From assembly GCA_905234555.1 (NCBI GenBank), contig CAJOHO010000002.1, positions 113,499 to 177,498 of the forward strand: a stretch of 64,000 bases of DNA. The letters run 5' to 3'. Numbering within the stretch: the stretch's first letter is position 1; each line of letters begins with the position of its first letter. Under the pieces are notes generated by a model. That model was not told where the DNA came from. It was given only the letters and a program-made list of their open reading frames with translations, and did not search any database. Below, piece by piece: positions 28,502 through 36,202 of this stretch. This DNA comes from an uncultured Bacteroidaceae bacterium (GTDB lineage Bacteria; Bacteroidota; Bacteroidia; Bacteroidales; Bacteroidaceae). Made by a program: the position numbers and the translations under genes.

Positions 28502-28972
28502 ATGGAAACACTTCAGGTGAACGGAACTACCAAAGAAGAAAAATACGCAGAACTGCTGCCGCAGATACGTTCGGTGGTGGAAGACGAAACAGATACCATT
28601 GCCAATATGGCAAATGTCGCTGCGATGTTGCACGAGACGTTCGGCTTCTGGTGGACGGGTTTTTACCGTGTTCAGGGCAACGAATTGGTCCTTGGTCCCT
28701 TCCAAGGTCCACTGGCTTGCACACGTATCCGTCGTGGACGTGGTGTCTGTGGAACGGCTTGGGAACGCAATGAAACAGTTGTTGTAGCTGATGTGGATGC
28801 CTTCCCTGGTCATATTGCGTGTAGTAGTGCCTCGAAGAGTGAAATCGTGGTGCCAGTCCGCAAAGCCTACGGCGATGTGGTGGCTGTGCTCGATATTGAT
28901 AGCGATGCGTATGCCACTTTCGACGAAACCGACCGCCTGTGGCTGGAAAAAATTGTAACGCTAATTAAGTAA
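28502..28972 (+). CDS. Free methionine-R-sulfoxide reductase (GAF domain)
   Basis: The start is placed at ATG 28502 (METLQVNGTT) rather than 28490. The product has about 156 residues and a single GAF fold. Conserved cysteines appear in LACTRIRRGRGVCGTAW and HIACSSASKSEIVVPV, the fRMsr signature. It reduces free methionine-(R)-sulfoxide in the cytoplasm, part of oxidative repair. It is followed by manC after a repeat-filled gap and may be cotranscribed. Confidence 0.92.
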   Translation: METLQVNGTTKEEKYAELLPQIRSVVEDETDTIANMANVAAMLHETFGFWWTGFYRVQGNELVLGPFQGPLACTRIRRGRGVCGTAWERNETVVVADVDAFPGHIACSSASKSEIVVPVRKAYGDVVAVLDIDSDAYATFDETDRLWLEKIVTLIK

Positions 28973-29047
28973 CTCGGAATACTCGGAGTGCTCAGAGTGC
29001 TCAGATTACTCAGAGTGCTCGGAAATCGGAATACTCGGAATACTCAG
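28973..29047. repeat. Intercistronic short tandem repeat (CTCGGAATA-like)
   Basis: About eight degenerate copies of CTCGGAATA/CTCAGAGTG lie between the fRMsr gene and manC. Confidence 0.7.
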
Positions 29048-29060
29048 AAAAATATAGAAC

Positions 29061-30146
29061 ATGAGAAGTAACGATAATTTTTGCATTATTCTGGCGGGAG
29101 GGATCGGTTCCCGTCTTTGGCCTTCGAGCCGTCAGCAGAAACCCAAGCAATTCCTCGACTTTATGGGAACCGGCGAAACCCTTTTGCAGGCTACCTACCG
29201 GCGTTTTGCTGCGTTTATCAACCCTGAGAACATCATCGTGATGTCGAATCACATGTATGAGTCGTACATCCATGAGCAACTGCCCAATCTGTCTCCTCGC
29301 AACTTGTTGCTGGAGCCGATGCGTCGTAACACTGTTCCCAGCGTGACTTGGGGCTGTGTGGAGATTGCCCACCGAAATCCCAACGCAAGGGTAGTGGTGG
29401 CACCTTCCGATCAGGTGGTGGTCACGCATGAGGAATTTGAGAAGGAAATACTGACAGGACTGGACTATGTGGCTCGCCACGAACGTCTGTTAACGCTTGG
29501 TGTGGTGCCTTATCGTCCTGACACAACTTACGGCTATATCCAGATGGCTGATGAACGGGAAACGGACATCTTTGAGGTACGTGCCTTTACGGAGAAACCC
29601 ACTTTGGAGTTTGCTCAGATGTTTGTGGAAAGCAACGAATTCCTCTGGAATACAGGTCTTTTCATCTGGAAAGCAAAGACTTATCTATCTTCGATGCATC
29701 GGCAGTCGGACTTGTTCGTAGAGATGATGGAAGAGGTGGAGAAGAAGTATACGGAAGGTGAAAGTGTGGGCGGACTGGTGGCAGATTCGTTTGCCAAATG
29801 TCCGAACGTGTCGCTGGAACAAGGTGTGCTGGAGAAACTGGAGAACGTGGATGTGATGATGTGTCACTTCAAGTGGAGTGATATCGGTACTTGGCACGCG
29901 CTCTACGACGTGATGGACAAGACGGAGGATTCGAATGTCCGTATCGGTAAACATGCTTTGCTCTACGACTGCGAGAACTGTCTGGTGAAGTTGCCTTCAG
30001 GCAAGGTGGCTGTTGTCCAGGGACTGAAAGACTATATTGTGGTAGAGGAAAACGACGTGCTGGTGATCTGCAAGAAAGACGATCAGAACGCCATCCGCAA
30101 GTTTGTGAATGACGTTCAGATTAATGTAGGTGACGAATTCGTGTAA
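29061..30146 (+). CDS. manC: Mannose-1-phosphate guanylyltransferase
   Basis: The protein has 361 residues, the nucleotidyltransferase-only length (no C-terminal isomerase). The signature is ILAGGIGSRLWPSSRQQKPKQF, with FTEKP and WNTGLFIWKA further on. It makes GDP-mannose for polysaccharide and glycan synthesis. It lies near ugd and the epimerase gene, so the region is a loose nucleotide-sugar cluster. It is followed by the hairpin ATCAGCTGG/CCAGCTGAT before the convergent lipoprotein gene. Confidence 0.96.
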   Translation: MRSNDNFCIILAGGIGSRLWPSSRQQKPKQFLDFMGTGETLLQATYRRFAAFINPENIIVMSNHMYESYIHEQLPNLSPRNLLLEPMRRNTVPSVTWGCVEIAHRNPNARVVVAPSDQVVVTHEEFEKEILTGLDYVARHERLLTLGVVPYRPDTTYGYIQMADERETDIFEVRAFTEKPTLEFAQMFVESNEFLWNTGLFIWKAKTYLSSMHRQSDLFVEMMEEVEKKYTEGESVGGLVADSFAKCPNVSLEQGVLEKLENVDVMMCHFKWSDIGTWHALYDVMDKTEDSNVRIGKHALLYDCENCLVKLPSGKVAVVQGLKDYIVVEENDVLVICKKDDQNAIRKFVNDVQINVGDEFV

Positions 30147-30168
30147 TCAGCTGGAAAAACCAGCTGAT
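30146..30168. terminator. Hairpin between convergent genes
   Basis: ATCAGCTGG-aaaaa-CCAGCTGAT immediately after the manC stop; no clear T-run, so termination is only likely. Confidence 0.45.
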
Positions 30169-30174
30169 ACGGGA

Positions 30175-31299
30175 TTAGAGTAGCGCCTTGATTTCGGCTT
30201 CGAGGTCTGTGATGTCGTCGCTGCGCTTCACGATTTCGTTGTTGCGGTCGATGATGAAGAAGGTGGGCAGTTGCTGTACGGCGTAGAGCTGGGCAACTGA
30301 TCCGTTAGCATCGCGAACACAAACCCAAGGCAGATTGCCTACGGTCTGTTTCCAGTTGTGTTCGTTGTTGTCAATCGATACCTGATAGATATCGAAACCT
30401 TGTTCGTGGTATTTGTTGTAGAGTTCGCGCAGGAAAAGCACATAGCGCATGGATTCCTGACTCTCATAATTGGAGAAGTCGAGCAGCGTCACCTGGCCTT
30501 TCATCTCAGAGACGGGATGCTGACGTCCGTTCACATCGGGCAATGAAAAACTCAGAATACCAGTTGTCTTCACTTTGGACTCATCGAACTTCAGCTCCTT
30601 CGTCTGTTGGGGTGCAGTGAGTTTCATACTCTTCGTTGCTACGTTCTTGATGGCCTTCGTACGTGGGGAATCAGGATAGCGGGCATCCCAAGCTGTGGCA
30701 ACGGCAGCGAAGCATTTTGCAGATTCACGGTCGGTCTGTGGTTCGAACACAGCCTGCGAAACGGCATAGTATGCGTAGGTGGTGTTGGGAGCTGGATAGA
30801 TGTACTTATCGCGTAGGAGAATCTTATAGGAATCGCGAAGGTGAAGAAGGCTGTCGGTCATCTCGCTGGGGTAGAGCGAAGCGTCTTTCTGTACTTTCTC
30901 TGCCGCTTCACTTAATTCTTTCATCAATTCGTTGATTTCTTTGATTTTCAGAGAACTATCAGAACCTTTCAGAGTATAGTTATCACTCATATCAGCAGCC
31001 TTTGCGTTGATAGAAATAGTCTCGGTAGAATCCACGGAGAAAGGTATGGTTTGGTCTGCCAGACGCAGCAGGTAGAAGTTGGGTGCGGAGGGTGCATCAG
31101 CAGAGAGTTCGAAGGTTCCGTCAGCATCCAAAGTGACAGAATCGAGCACTTGTGCGCCGTTGTCGGTGGTGAGTCCTTCGAGGTAAAGCATCTGGTCAGC
31201 AGCATCTGTGATGACTCCGCTAACTGTAAACTGAGGGTTCTTGTTGCAGGCACAAAGGGTAAGGACAGCAACTGCCATCCAAAGAGTTTTATGATTCAT
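30175..31299 (-). CDS. TlpA-like lipoprotein with DUF4369-type domain, lacking the CxxC
   Basis: The start is at ATG 31299 (MNHKTLWMAVAVLTLCACNK, lipobox). The N-terminal beta domain (FTVSGVITDAADQMLYLEGL) resembles DUF4369. The C-terminal half has the TlpA/AhpC thioredoxin fold (VTLLDFSNYESQESMRYVLFLRELYNKYHEQGFDIYQVS; QLPTFFIIDRNNEIV with the cis-Pro). Where the redox CxxC normally sits the sequence reads NYESQES, so it should not act as a thiol oxidoreductase. It is a predicted lipid-anchored envelope protein of unknown role. Confidence 0.88.
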   Translation of the reverse strand: MNHKTLWMAVAVLTLCACNKNPQFTVSGVITDAADQMLYLEGLTTDNGAQVLDSVTLDADGTFELSADAPSAPNFYLLRLADQTIPFSVDSTETISINAKAADMSDNYTLKGSDSSLKIKEINELMKELSEAAEKVQKDASLYPSEMTDSLLHLRDSYKILLRDKYIYPAPNTTYAYYAVSQAVFEPQTDRESAKCFAAVATAWDARYPDSPRTKAIKNVATKSMKLTAPQQTKELKFDESKVKTTGILSFSLPDVNGRQHPVSEMKGQVTLLDFSNYESQESMRYVLFLRELYNKYHEQGFDIYQVSIDNNEHNWKQTVGNLPWVCVRDANGSVAQLYAVQQLPTFFIIDRNNEIVKRSDDITDLEAEIKALL

Positions 31300-31329
31300 A
31301 TTCTTTTGTTGTTTTGGCAATTCGAGGTG

Positions 31330-31360
31330 CAAAGTTACGAAAAATCGGGTGAATGACAAA
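31330..31360 (-). promoter_or_regulatory. Promoter of the TlpA-like gene
   Basis: On the minus strand TTTG, 19 bp, TAACTTTG. Confidence 0.65.
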
Positions 31361-31452
31361 TACAAAACATGAAAAAGTGACTTGTCGATTGTGAGAACAT
31401 GCTGCTGGCATGATTTTTGCTGTTTCAAAATTCAGAAAGGAGACCACGAACA

Positions 31453-32199
31453 ATGGCAAAATTTATAGACTATTACAAGATTCTTGGCGTGAAAAAGGAC
31501 ATTCCCCAAGCGGAAATCAAGGCTGCTTACCGTAAACGCTCGAAGCAGTTCCATCCTGACTTGCACCCAGACGATCCGAAGGCAAAGGCGAAGTTTCAGC
31601 TTTTGAACGAGGCCTACGAGGTGCTGAACGATCCCAAGAAGCGTCAGCTGTACGACCAGTATGGCGAACACTGGGATAAGTTGGGTCAGGGTTTCGGAGG
31701 TGCTGGTGGTGCAGGTGGATTCAGCGGTTTCGAAGGCTTTGGTGATGGTGGCTTCAGCTTTAATATGGGCGGCAGCGGCTTCTCCGATTTCTTTGAACAG
31801 CTGTTTGGAGGAATGCGTGGAAAGCGTGCGGGCAAAGGCTTCAGTGGTGCTTATGGAACAGACGGAGGCTTTAGTGGCTTTGGCGGAACTGGTGGCTTTG
31901 GAACTGGCGCTGGCGGTTTTGGCGGTTTTTCACAAGAACCTGCAGACACAGAAGCCAGCGTGACTATTGATATGTTTACGGCTGTGTTGGGCGGTGAGAT
32001 TATCGTCCAGTCGCCATCTGGTAAATTCAAGATCAAAATCAAGCCAGGTACGCAACCAGGTTCAAAGATTCGTCTGAAAGGAAAAGGAACTCCGACTGCC
32101 AACGGAGGCAAGACGGATCTGATTCTGACATTGAATGTCAGCATCCCGACCACTCTGACAGAAAGTCAGCGTCAGTTGCTGGAACAGGCAAGACACTAA
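31453..32199 (+). CDS. J-domain co-chaperone, CbpA/DnaJ-like
   Basis: The start is at ATG 31453 ([16 protein letters not shown]). The J domain (residues 1-70) keeps the HPD motif (FHPDLHPDD). A long Gly/Phe-rich linker follows (about residues 80-165), then a single C-terminal substrate-binding domain ([19 protein letters not shown]). There is no zinc finger, so it is a type II protein. It stimulates the Hsp70 ATPase and delivers clients. It is shorter (249 residues) than classical CbpA, as if one C-terminal domain were missing. Confidence 0.92.
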   Translation: MAKFIDYYKILGVKKDIPQAEIKAAYRKRSKQFHPDLHPDDPKAKAKFQLLNEAYEVLNDPKKRQLYDQYGEHWDKLGQGFGGAGGAGGFSGFEGFGDGGFSFNMGGSGFSDFFEQLFGGMRGKRAGKGFSGAYGTDGGFSGFGGTGGFGTGAGGFGGFSQEPADTEASVTIDMFTAVLGGEIIVQSPSGKFKIKIKPGTQPGSKIRLKGKGTPTANGGKTDLILTLNVSIPTTLTESQRQLLEQARH

Positions 32200-32248
32200 C
32201 CCCTTTGCTTCTCTTCTCACAAAAGGAAGTTAAACGAACTACATGTAG

Positions 32249-35002
32249 TTACGAAAAGAAATCAGGCTTACGACGGCGAGCTTCTTCCAAAGGTAGAGGT
32301 TCGCTGTCTGCTTTCTCGTGATCCTGAGAGAGTTGGGCGTATCGCTGTTGCAATTCTTCAGCATAAACTTGCTGCTGTTCCTTGTTGAGCAGACGGCTGA
32401 TGGCTTGTGCGTTCTGCGAAGCGTCCTTCATCCAGACAACTGGCGCTTGATAGACTGGGGCTATCTTTAGGGCTGTGTGGAGTTCGCTGGTGGTCGCTCC
32501 GCCAATCATCAGCGGAATGTGCAGGTGGCGTTCTTGTAAGGCACGAGCTACATTCACCATTTCCTCCAGCGAAGGTGTAATCAGTCCGCTCAGTCCAATG
32601 ATATCTACTTGTTTCTCAACGGCTTTGTTGACGATTTCTTCCGCAGGAACCATCACACCTAAGTCGATGACTTCGTAGCCGTTACAGCCCAATACCACGC
32701 TGACGATATTCTTGCCGATATCGTGTACGTCACCTTTCACGGTGGCAAGGAGAACACGAGGGGAGTCGGACCCACCCCCAACAGACTCACCCTCTTGGGG
32801 AAGGGTTTGTTGTAGTATCTCCACCGCACGTTTCATCGTTCGTGCTGTTTTCACCACTTGAGGCAGGAACATTTTGCCTGCTCCGAAGAGTTCGCCCACG
32901 TGGTTCATCGCATTCATCAGCGGTCCTTCGATGATGCGGATGGCACTTCCGTATTTCTCTAAAGCTTCTGTTAAGTCCGCTTCCAAGTGCTCCGTCACTC
33001 CTTTGGTGAGGGCGTAGGAAAGACGCTCCTCCAGCGACAGCTTCTCTCGTTCTTCCTGTGGAGAGGCTGTTTGAGGGGTCTTCTCCTGCTTATATTGTTC
33101 TGCCAATTCGATGAGCCGTTCTGTGGCATCGGTCTTGCGGTTGAGCAAGACGTCGTCAATGGCTTCGAGCAAATTTGCATCGATGTCTGCGTAGGTGACC
33201 TTGGTGGCAGGATTGACAATACCGAAATCCTGTCCTACCTGGATGGTGTGGTAGAGAAAGACGGCATGCATGGCTTCGCGGATGTAGTTGTTGCCACGAA
33301 ACGAGAAACTGAGGTTACTGACGCCTCCGCTCACATGGGCACCAGGCAGGTGGTGGCGAATCCATTCGGTGGCGCGGATGAAGTCGAGGGCATAATTGTT
33401 GTGCTCTTCCATACCTGTGGCAACAGCCAGCACGTTAGGGTCGAAGATGATGTCGGTAGTAGGAAAATGCAGTTCATCCACCAGAATACGGTACGCCCGT
33501 TCACAAATATTGATTCTGCGTTCAAACGTGGTGGCTTGTCCTTCTTCGTCGAAAGCCATCACCACAACGGCAGCACCCAGTCTCTGAATCACCTGTGCAT
33601 GACGACGGAACACTTCTTCGCCTTCCTTCAGGGAGATGGAATTGACGATGCACTTTCCTTGCACGCATTTCAATCCTGCTTCAATCACACCCCATTGTGA
33701 GGAGTCTATCATGATAGGAACGCGAGAGATGTCTGGGTCGGACATCATCAGGTTCAGGAAGTTGACCATCTCTGCTTTTGTATCGAGCAGACCGTCGTCC
33801 ATATTTACATCCAGCACTAAGGCTCCGTCCTCTACCTGCTTGCGGGCAATGCTGAGGGCTTCTTCGTAGTTCTTTTCGTTGATGAGTCGCAGGAACTTGC
33901 GTGAACCCGCCACATTGCAGCGTTCGCCCACGTTGATGAAACGACGCTCAGGCGTGAGTTCCAGTAATTCCAAGCCCGACAGCCATAAATTCTGTGGTTG
34001 GGGAACAGGACGATGAAGGTGCTCTGGGTTGACGTTTTTGGCAATCGGAACGAACTTGGCGATGTACTCGTCTGTCGTTCCGCAACAGCCGCCGATGATA
34101 TTCACCAGTCCTTCATCCACATATTCCTGTACCTGGGCAGCCATCTCTTCAGCGGTCTGGTCGTATTGCCCAAGTGAATTGGGCAGACCGGCGTTGGGGT
34201 AGGCGCTGATATAATAGGGTGCATGGTGTGCCAGTTCGCGAAGGAAAGGCTTGAGTTGTCGGGCACCGAAAGAACAGTTAAGTCCGACGGAGAAGATATC
34301 GGCATGCTGGACAGAAGCCAGGAAGGCGTCGAGTGTTTGTCCGGAAAGCGTTCGTCCAGCTACATCGGAGACGGTGACAGAAAGCATGATAGGTACACGT
34401 CTGCTTGTTGCCTTCATGGCGTCTTCTGCAGCGAAGAGTGCAGCTTTGGCGTTGAGTGTGTCGAAGATGGTTTCGATGAGCAAGGCATCCACACCGCCTG
34501 TGAGCAAAGCCGTCATCTGTTCTGTGTAGGCTTCAGCCAGTTGGTCGAAAGTGAGGTTTCGCAGGGCAGGATTGTTTACATCAGGACTGATGCTGCAAGT
34601 GCGGTTGGTAGGACCGATGCTGCCTGCTACGAATCGTGGTTTCTCAGGATGGCGTTGTGTGTATTCGTCAGCCAGTTCGCGTGCAATACGTGCGCCTTCG
34701 AGGTTCATTTCTTTCACAAACGCTTCCACGTGGTAGTCCTGCTGGGAAATGCGTTGGGAAGAGAAGGTGTTGGTCTCGATGATATCGGCACCTGCTTCCA
34801 GATATTTGCGATGGATATCGCGAACGATGTCGGGGCGTGTGAGATTGAGGATATCGTTGTTCCCTTTCATCAGACCAGGAACATCAGCGAATTGCGAACT
34901 GCGGAAATCTGCTTCCGTCAGTCCGTACTGCTGAATCATGGTGCCCATCGCTCCGTCAAGGATGAGTAGGCGCTGGGAGATTATGTCGTGGAGTGTCTGC
35001 AT
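32249..35002 (-). CDS. metH: Cobalamin-dependent methionine synthase lacking the reactivation domain
   Basis: The start is uncertain: 35035 (track) or ATG 35002 (MQTLHDIISQRLL), which I prefer because the homocysteine domain begins right there and AAGAAG precedes it. Domains: homocysteine methyltransferase (LDGAMGTMIQ; zinc cysteines in IIGGCCGTT), pterin-binding, cap, and B12-binding (VKGDVHDIGKNIV with the cobalt-ligand His). The protein ends after the B12 domain, so the C-terminal SAM-dependent reactivation domain is absent. The linker PQEGESVGGGSDS before the B12 domain is encoded by a copy of the palindromic element. Downstream of smpB on the same strand. Confidence 0.93.
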   Translation of the reverse strand: MQTLHDIISQRLLILDGAMGTMIQQYGLTEADFRSSQFADVPGLMKGNNDILNLTRPDIVRDIHRKYLEAGADIIETNTFSSQRISQQDYHVEAFVKEMNLEGARIARELADEYTQRHPEKPRFVAGSIGPTNRTCSISPDVNNPALRNLTFDQLAEAYTEQMTALLTGGVDALLIETIFDTLNAKAALFAAEDAMKATSRRVPIMLSVTVSDVAGRTLSGQTLDAFLASVQHADIFSVGLNCSFGARQLKPFLRELAHHAPYYISAYPNAGLPNSLGQYDQTAEEMAAQVQEYVDEGLVNIIGGCCGTTDEYIAKFVPIAKNVNPEHLHRPVPQPQNLWLSGLELLELTPERRFINVGERCNVAGSRKFLRLINEKNYEEALSIARKQVEDGALVLDVNMDDGLLDTKAEMVNFLNLMMSDPDISRVPIMIDSSQWGVIEAGLKCVQGKCIVNSISLKEGEEVFRRHAQVIQRLGAAVVVMAFDEEGQATTFERRINICERAYRILVDELHFPTTDIIFDPNVLAVATGMEEHNNYALDFIRATEWIRHHLPGAHVSGGVSNLSFSFRGNNYIREAMHAVFLYHTIQVGQDFGIVNPATKVTYADIDANLLEAIDDVLLNRKTDATERLIELAEQYKQEKTPQTASPQEEREKLSLEERLSYALTKGVTEHLEADLTEALEKYGSAIRIIEGPLMNAMNHVGELFGAGKMFLPQVVKTARTMKRAVEILQQTLPQEGESVGGGSDSPRVLLATVKGDVHDIGKNIVSVVLGCNGYEVIDLGVMVPAEEIVNKAVEKQVDIIGLSGLITPSLEEMVNVARALQERHLHIPLMIGGATTSELHTALKIAPVYQAPVVWMKDASQNAQAISRLLNKEQQQVYAEELQQRYAQLSQDHEKADSEPLPLEEARRRKPDFFS
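32768..32812. repeat. Palindromic element fragment inside metH
   Basis: GGACCCACCCCC is identical to the 2227 copy, followed by CTCTTGGGGAAGGG. It stays in frame. Confidence 0.55.
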
Positions 35003-35018
35003 TTCTTCTTGAGTTTGT

Positions 35019-35033
35019 TGCGATAATCGCAAC
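35019..35033. promoter_or_regulatory. Perfect palindrome at the metH 5' end
   Basis: TTGCGATAATCGCAA, a 15-bp palindrome, lies between the two candidate metH starts. It could be an operator or a small hairpin in the smpB-metH junction. Confidence 0.35.
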
Positions 35034-35045
35034 ATACAAAACTAT

Positions 35046-35513
35046 TTAGTGCTTCAGGGCGCGATCCATTTCGCGGCGGTCTTCTTTCTCTTTGAGGGTT
35101 TGGCGCTTGTCGAATTCTTTCTTACCTTTGGCCAGCGCTATATCGAGCTTTGCCAGTCCTTTCTCGTTGATAAACAGACGGATGGGAACAATTGTGTAGC
35201 CTGGTGTCTTCGAGTCTGCCTCCAGACTGCGCAACTCCCTTTTGTTGAGCAGAAGTTTCCGTTCTCGTCGTTCGGTATGGTTGTTGTAGGAGCCTTGCAG
35301 GTAGAGAGATATGTTCATGTTCTTTACCCACAGCTCCCCATTGGAGAAGTAGCAATAGGTATCGACCAACGATGCTTTGCCTTGACGGATAGACTTGATT
35401 TCCGTCCCCGTCAGGACGATGCCAGCCGTGAATGTGTCGATGAAGGCATAGTCGAAGGAAGCGCGTTTGTTCTTGATGTTGATATGCTGTTGTTTGATTT
35501 CTTTCTTTGCCAT
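35046..35513 (-). CDS. smpB: SsrA-binding protein
   Basis: The protein has 155 residues. The conserved core [26 protein letters not shown] and the basic C-terminal tail ([25 protein letters not shown]) are typical. It binds tmRNA and brings it to stalled ribosomes. Located between the DMP19 gene and metH on one strand. No tmRNA gene is recognised in the window. Confidence 0.96.
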   Translation of the reverse strand: MAKKEIKQQHINIKNKRASFDYAFIDTFTAGIVLTGTEIKSIRQGKASLVDTYCYFSNGELWVKNMNISLYLQGSYNNHTERRERKLLLNKRELRSLEADSKTPGYTIVPIRLFINEKGLAKLDIALAKGKKEFDKRQTLKEKEDRREMDRALKH

Positions 35514-35552
35514 CTTTTCTCTAAACTTCTTAATTCACTTTTTACACTTGAC

Positions 35553-35640
35553 CTGCGGTCGAGCCTGCTCACGCTCGGCATAGCTCAAACGAGTTTGGCT
35601 CTGCTCTTGCTCAATCGCAGCCTTCACTCTTTACGCTCTA
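35553..35640. repeat. Interspersed hairpin repeat, copy 2
   Basis: CTGCG...CGCAG outer stem with CTCGGCATAGCTCAAAC-ga-GTTTGGCT inside. Same family as 936-997 and 58002-58072. It lies between smpB and the DMP19 gene. Confidence 0.55.
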
Positions 35641-36156
35641 CTATCTCTCCCCCTTGGGGGAGCTGGAGGGGGCCTCGATTCTGAAATCCTCCTCGTGCTC
35701 TTTGACATACTGAGCAATGGCGGGCGTGATTTCTTCCTGATAGTCGTCGAGGAACTCGTCGCCCATCTCGTTCATCGTGTCCTGCTGCTCATAGAGTGCC
35801 ATAAACTCTTCCTCACTTAAGTCTGCTTCCAGCTCATTCTTGTGCAGATGGTATTCGCGACGAACATCGAACAGGAACTTTCCGAAGTCTTTCAGCCCCC
35901 ACACTTTCTTCATCATCATGGGGAACGGACCGTCGAGCACATAGGGACCGAAGCCGTTCTGGATGAGTTGCACGAATCCGCCTTCCATCACTTCGTCGAG
36001 CAGGAAGCGGTAAGCCAACAGCGTGTGCTGGTTGGCGTTCAGCTGATCCATGTTGTCGGCAGTCAGTGAGCCTCCGATGTGTTGGAGGTAGGAATCCGTA
36101 AGTTGGTGGATGAAGTCTGTTGCTTCAAGCACTTGGGAGAGGTCTGTTTCGTTCAT
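35641..36156 (-). CDS. DMP19-like (DUF4375) protein
   Basis: The protein has 171 acidic residues with no signal peptide. The central segment (FGPYVLDGPFPMMMKKVWGLKDFGKFL) resembles the DMP19 family, whose bacterial members are mostly uncharacterised. The last residues (APSSSPKGER) are encoded by a C/G palindromic repeat (CTCCCCCTTGGGGGAG), so the natural C-terminus has been extended or replaced by the element. Upstream of smpB on the same strand. Confidence 0.8.
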   Translation of the reverse strand: MNETDLSQVLEATDFIHQLTDSYLQHIGGSLTADNMDQLNANQHTLLAYRFLLDEVMEGGFVQLIQNGFGPYVLDGPFPMMMKKVWGLKDFGKFLFDVRREYHLHKNELEADLSEEEFMALYEQQDTMNEMGDEFLDDYQEEITPAIAQYVKEHEEDFRIEAPSSSPKGER

Positions 36157-36202
36157 ATTGCGAGCTGATTCGTTCTTTATTCTTGTTCTTTAGGCGAAGT
36201 CA

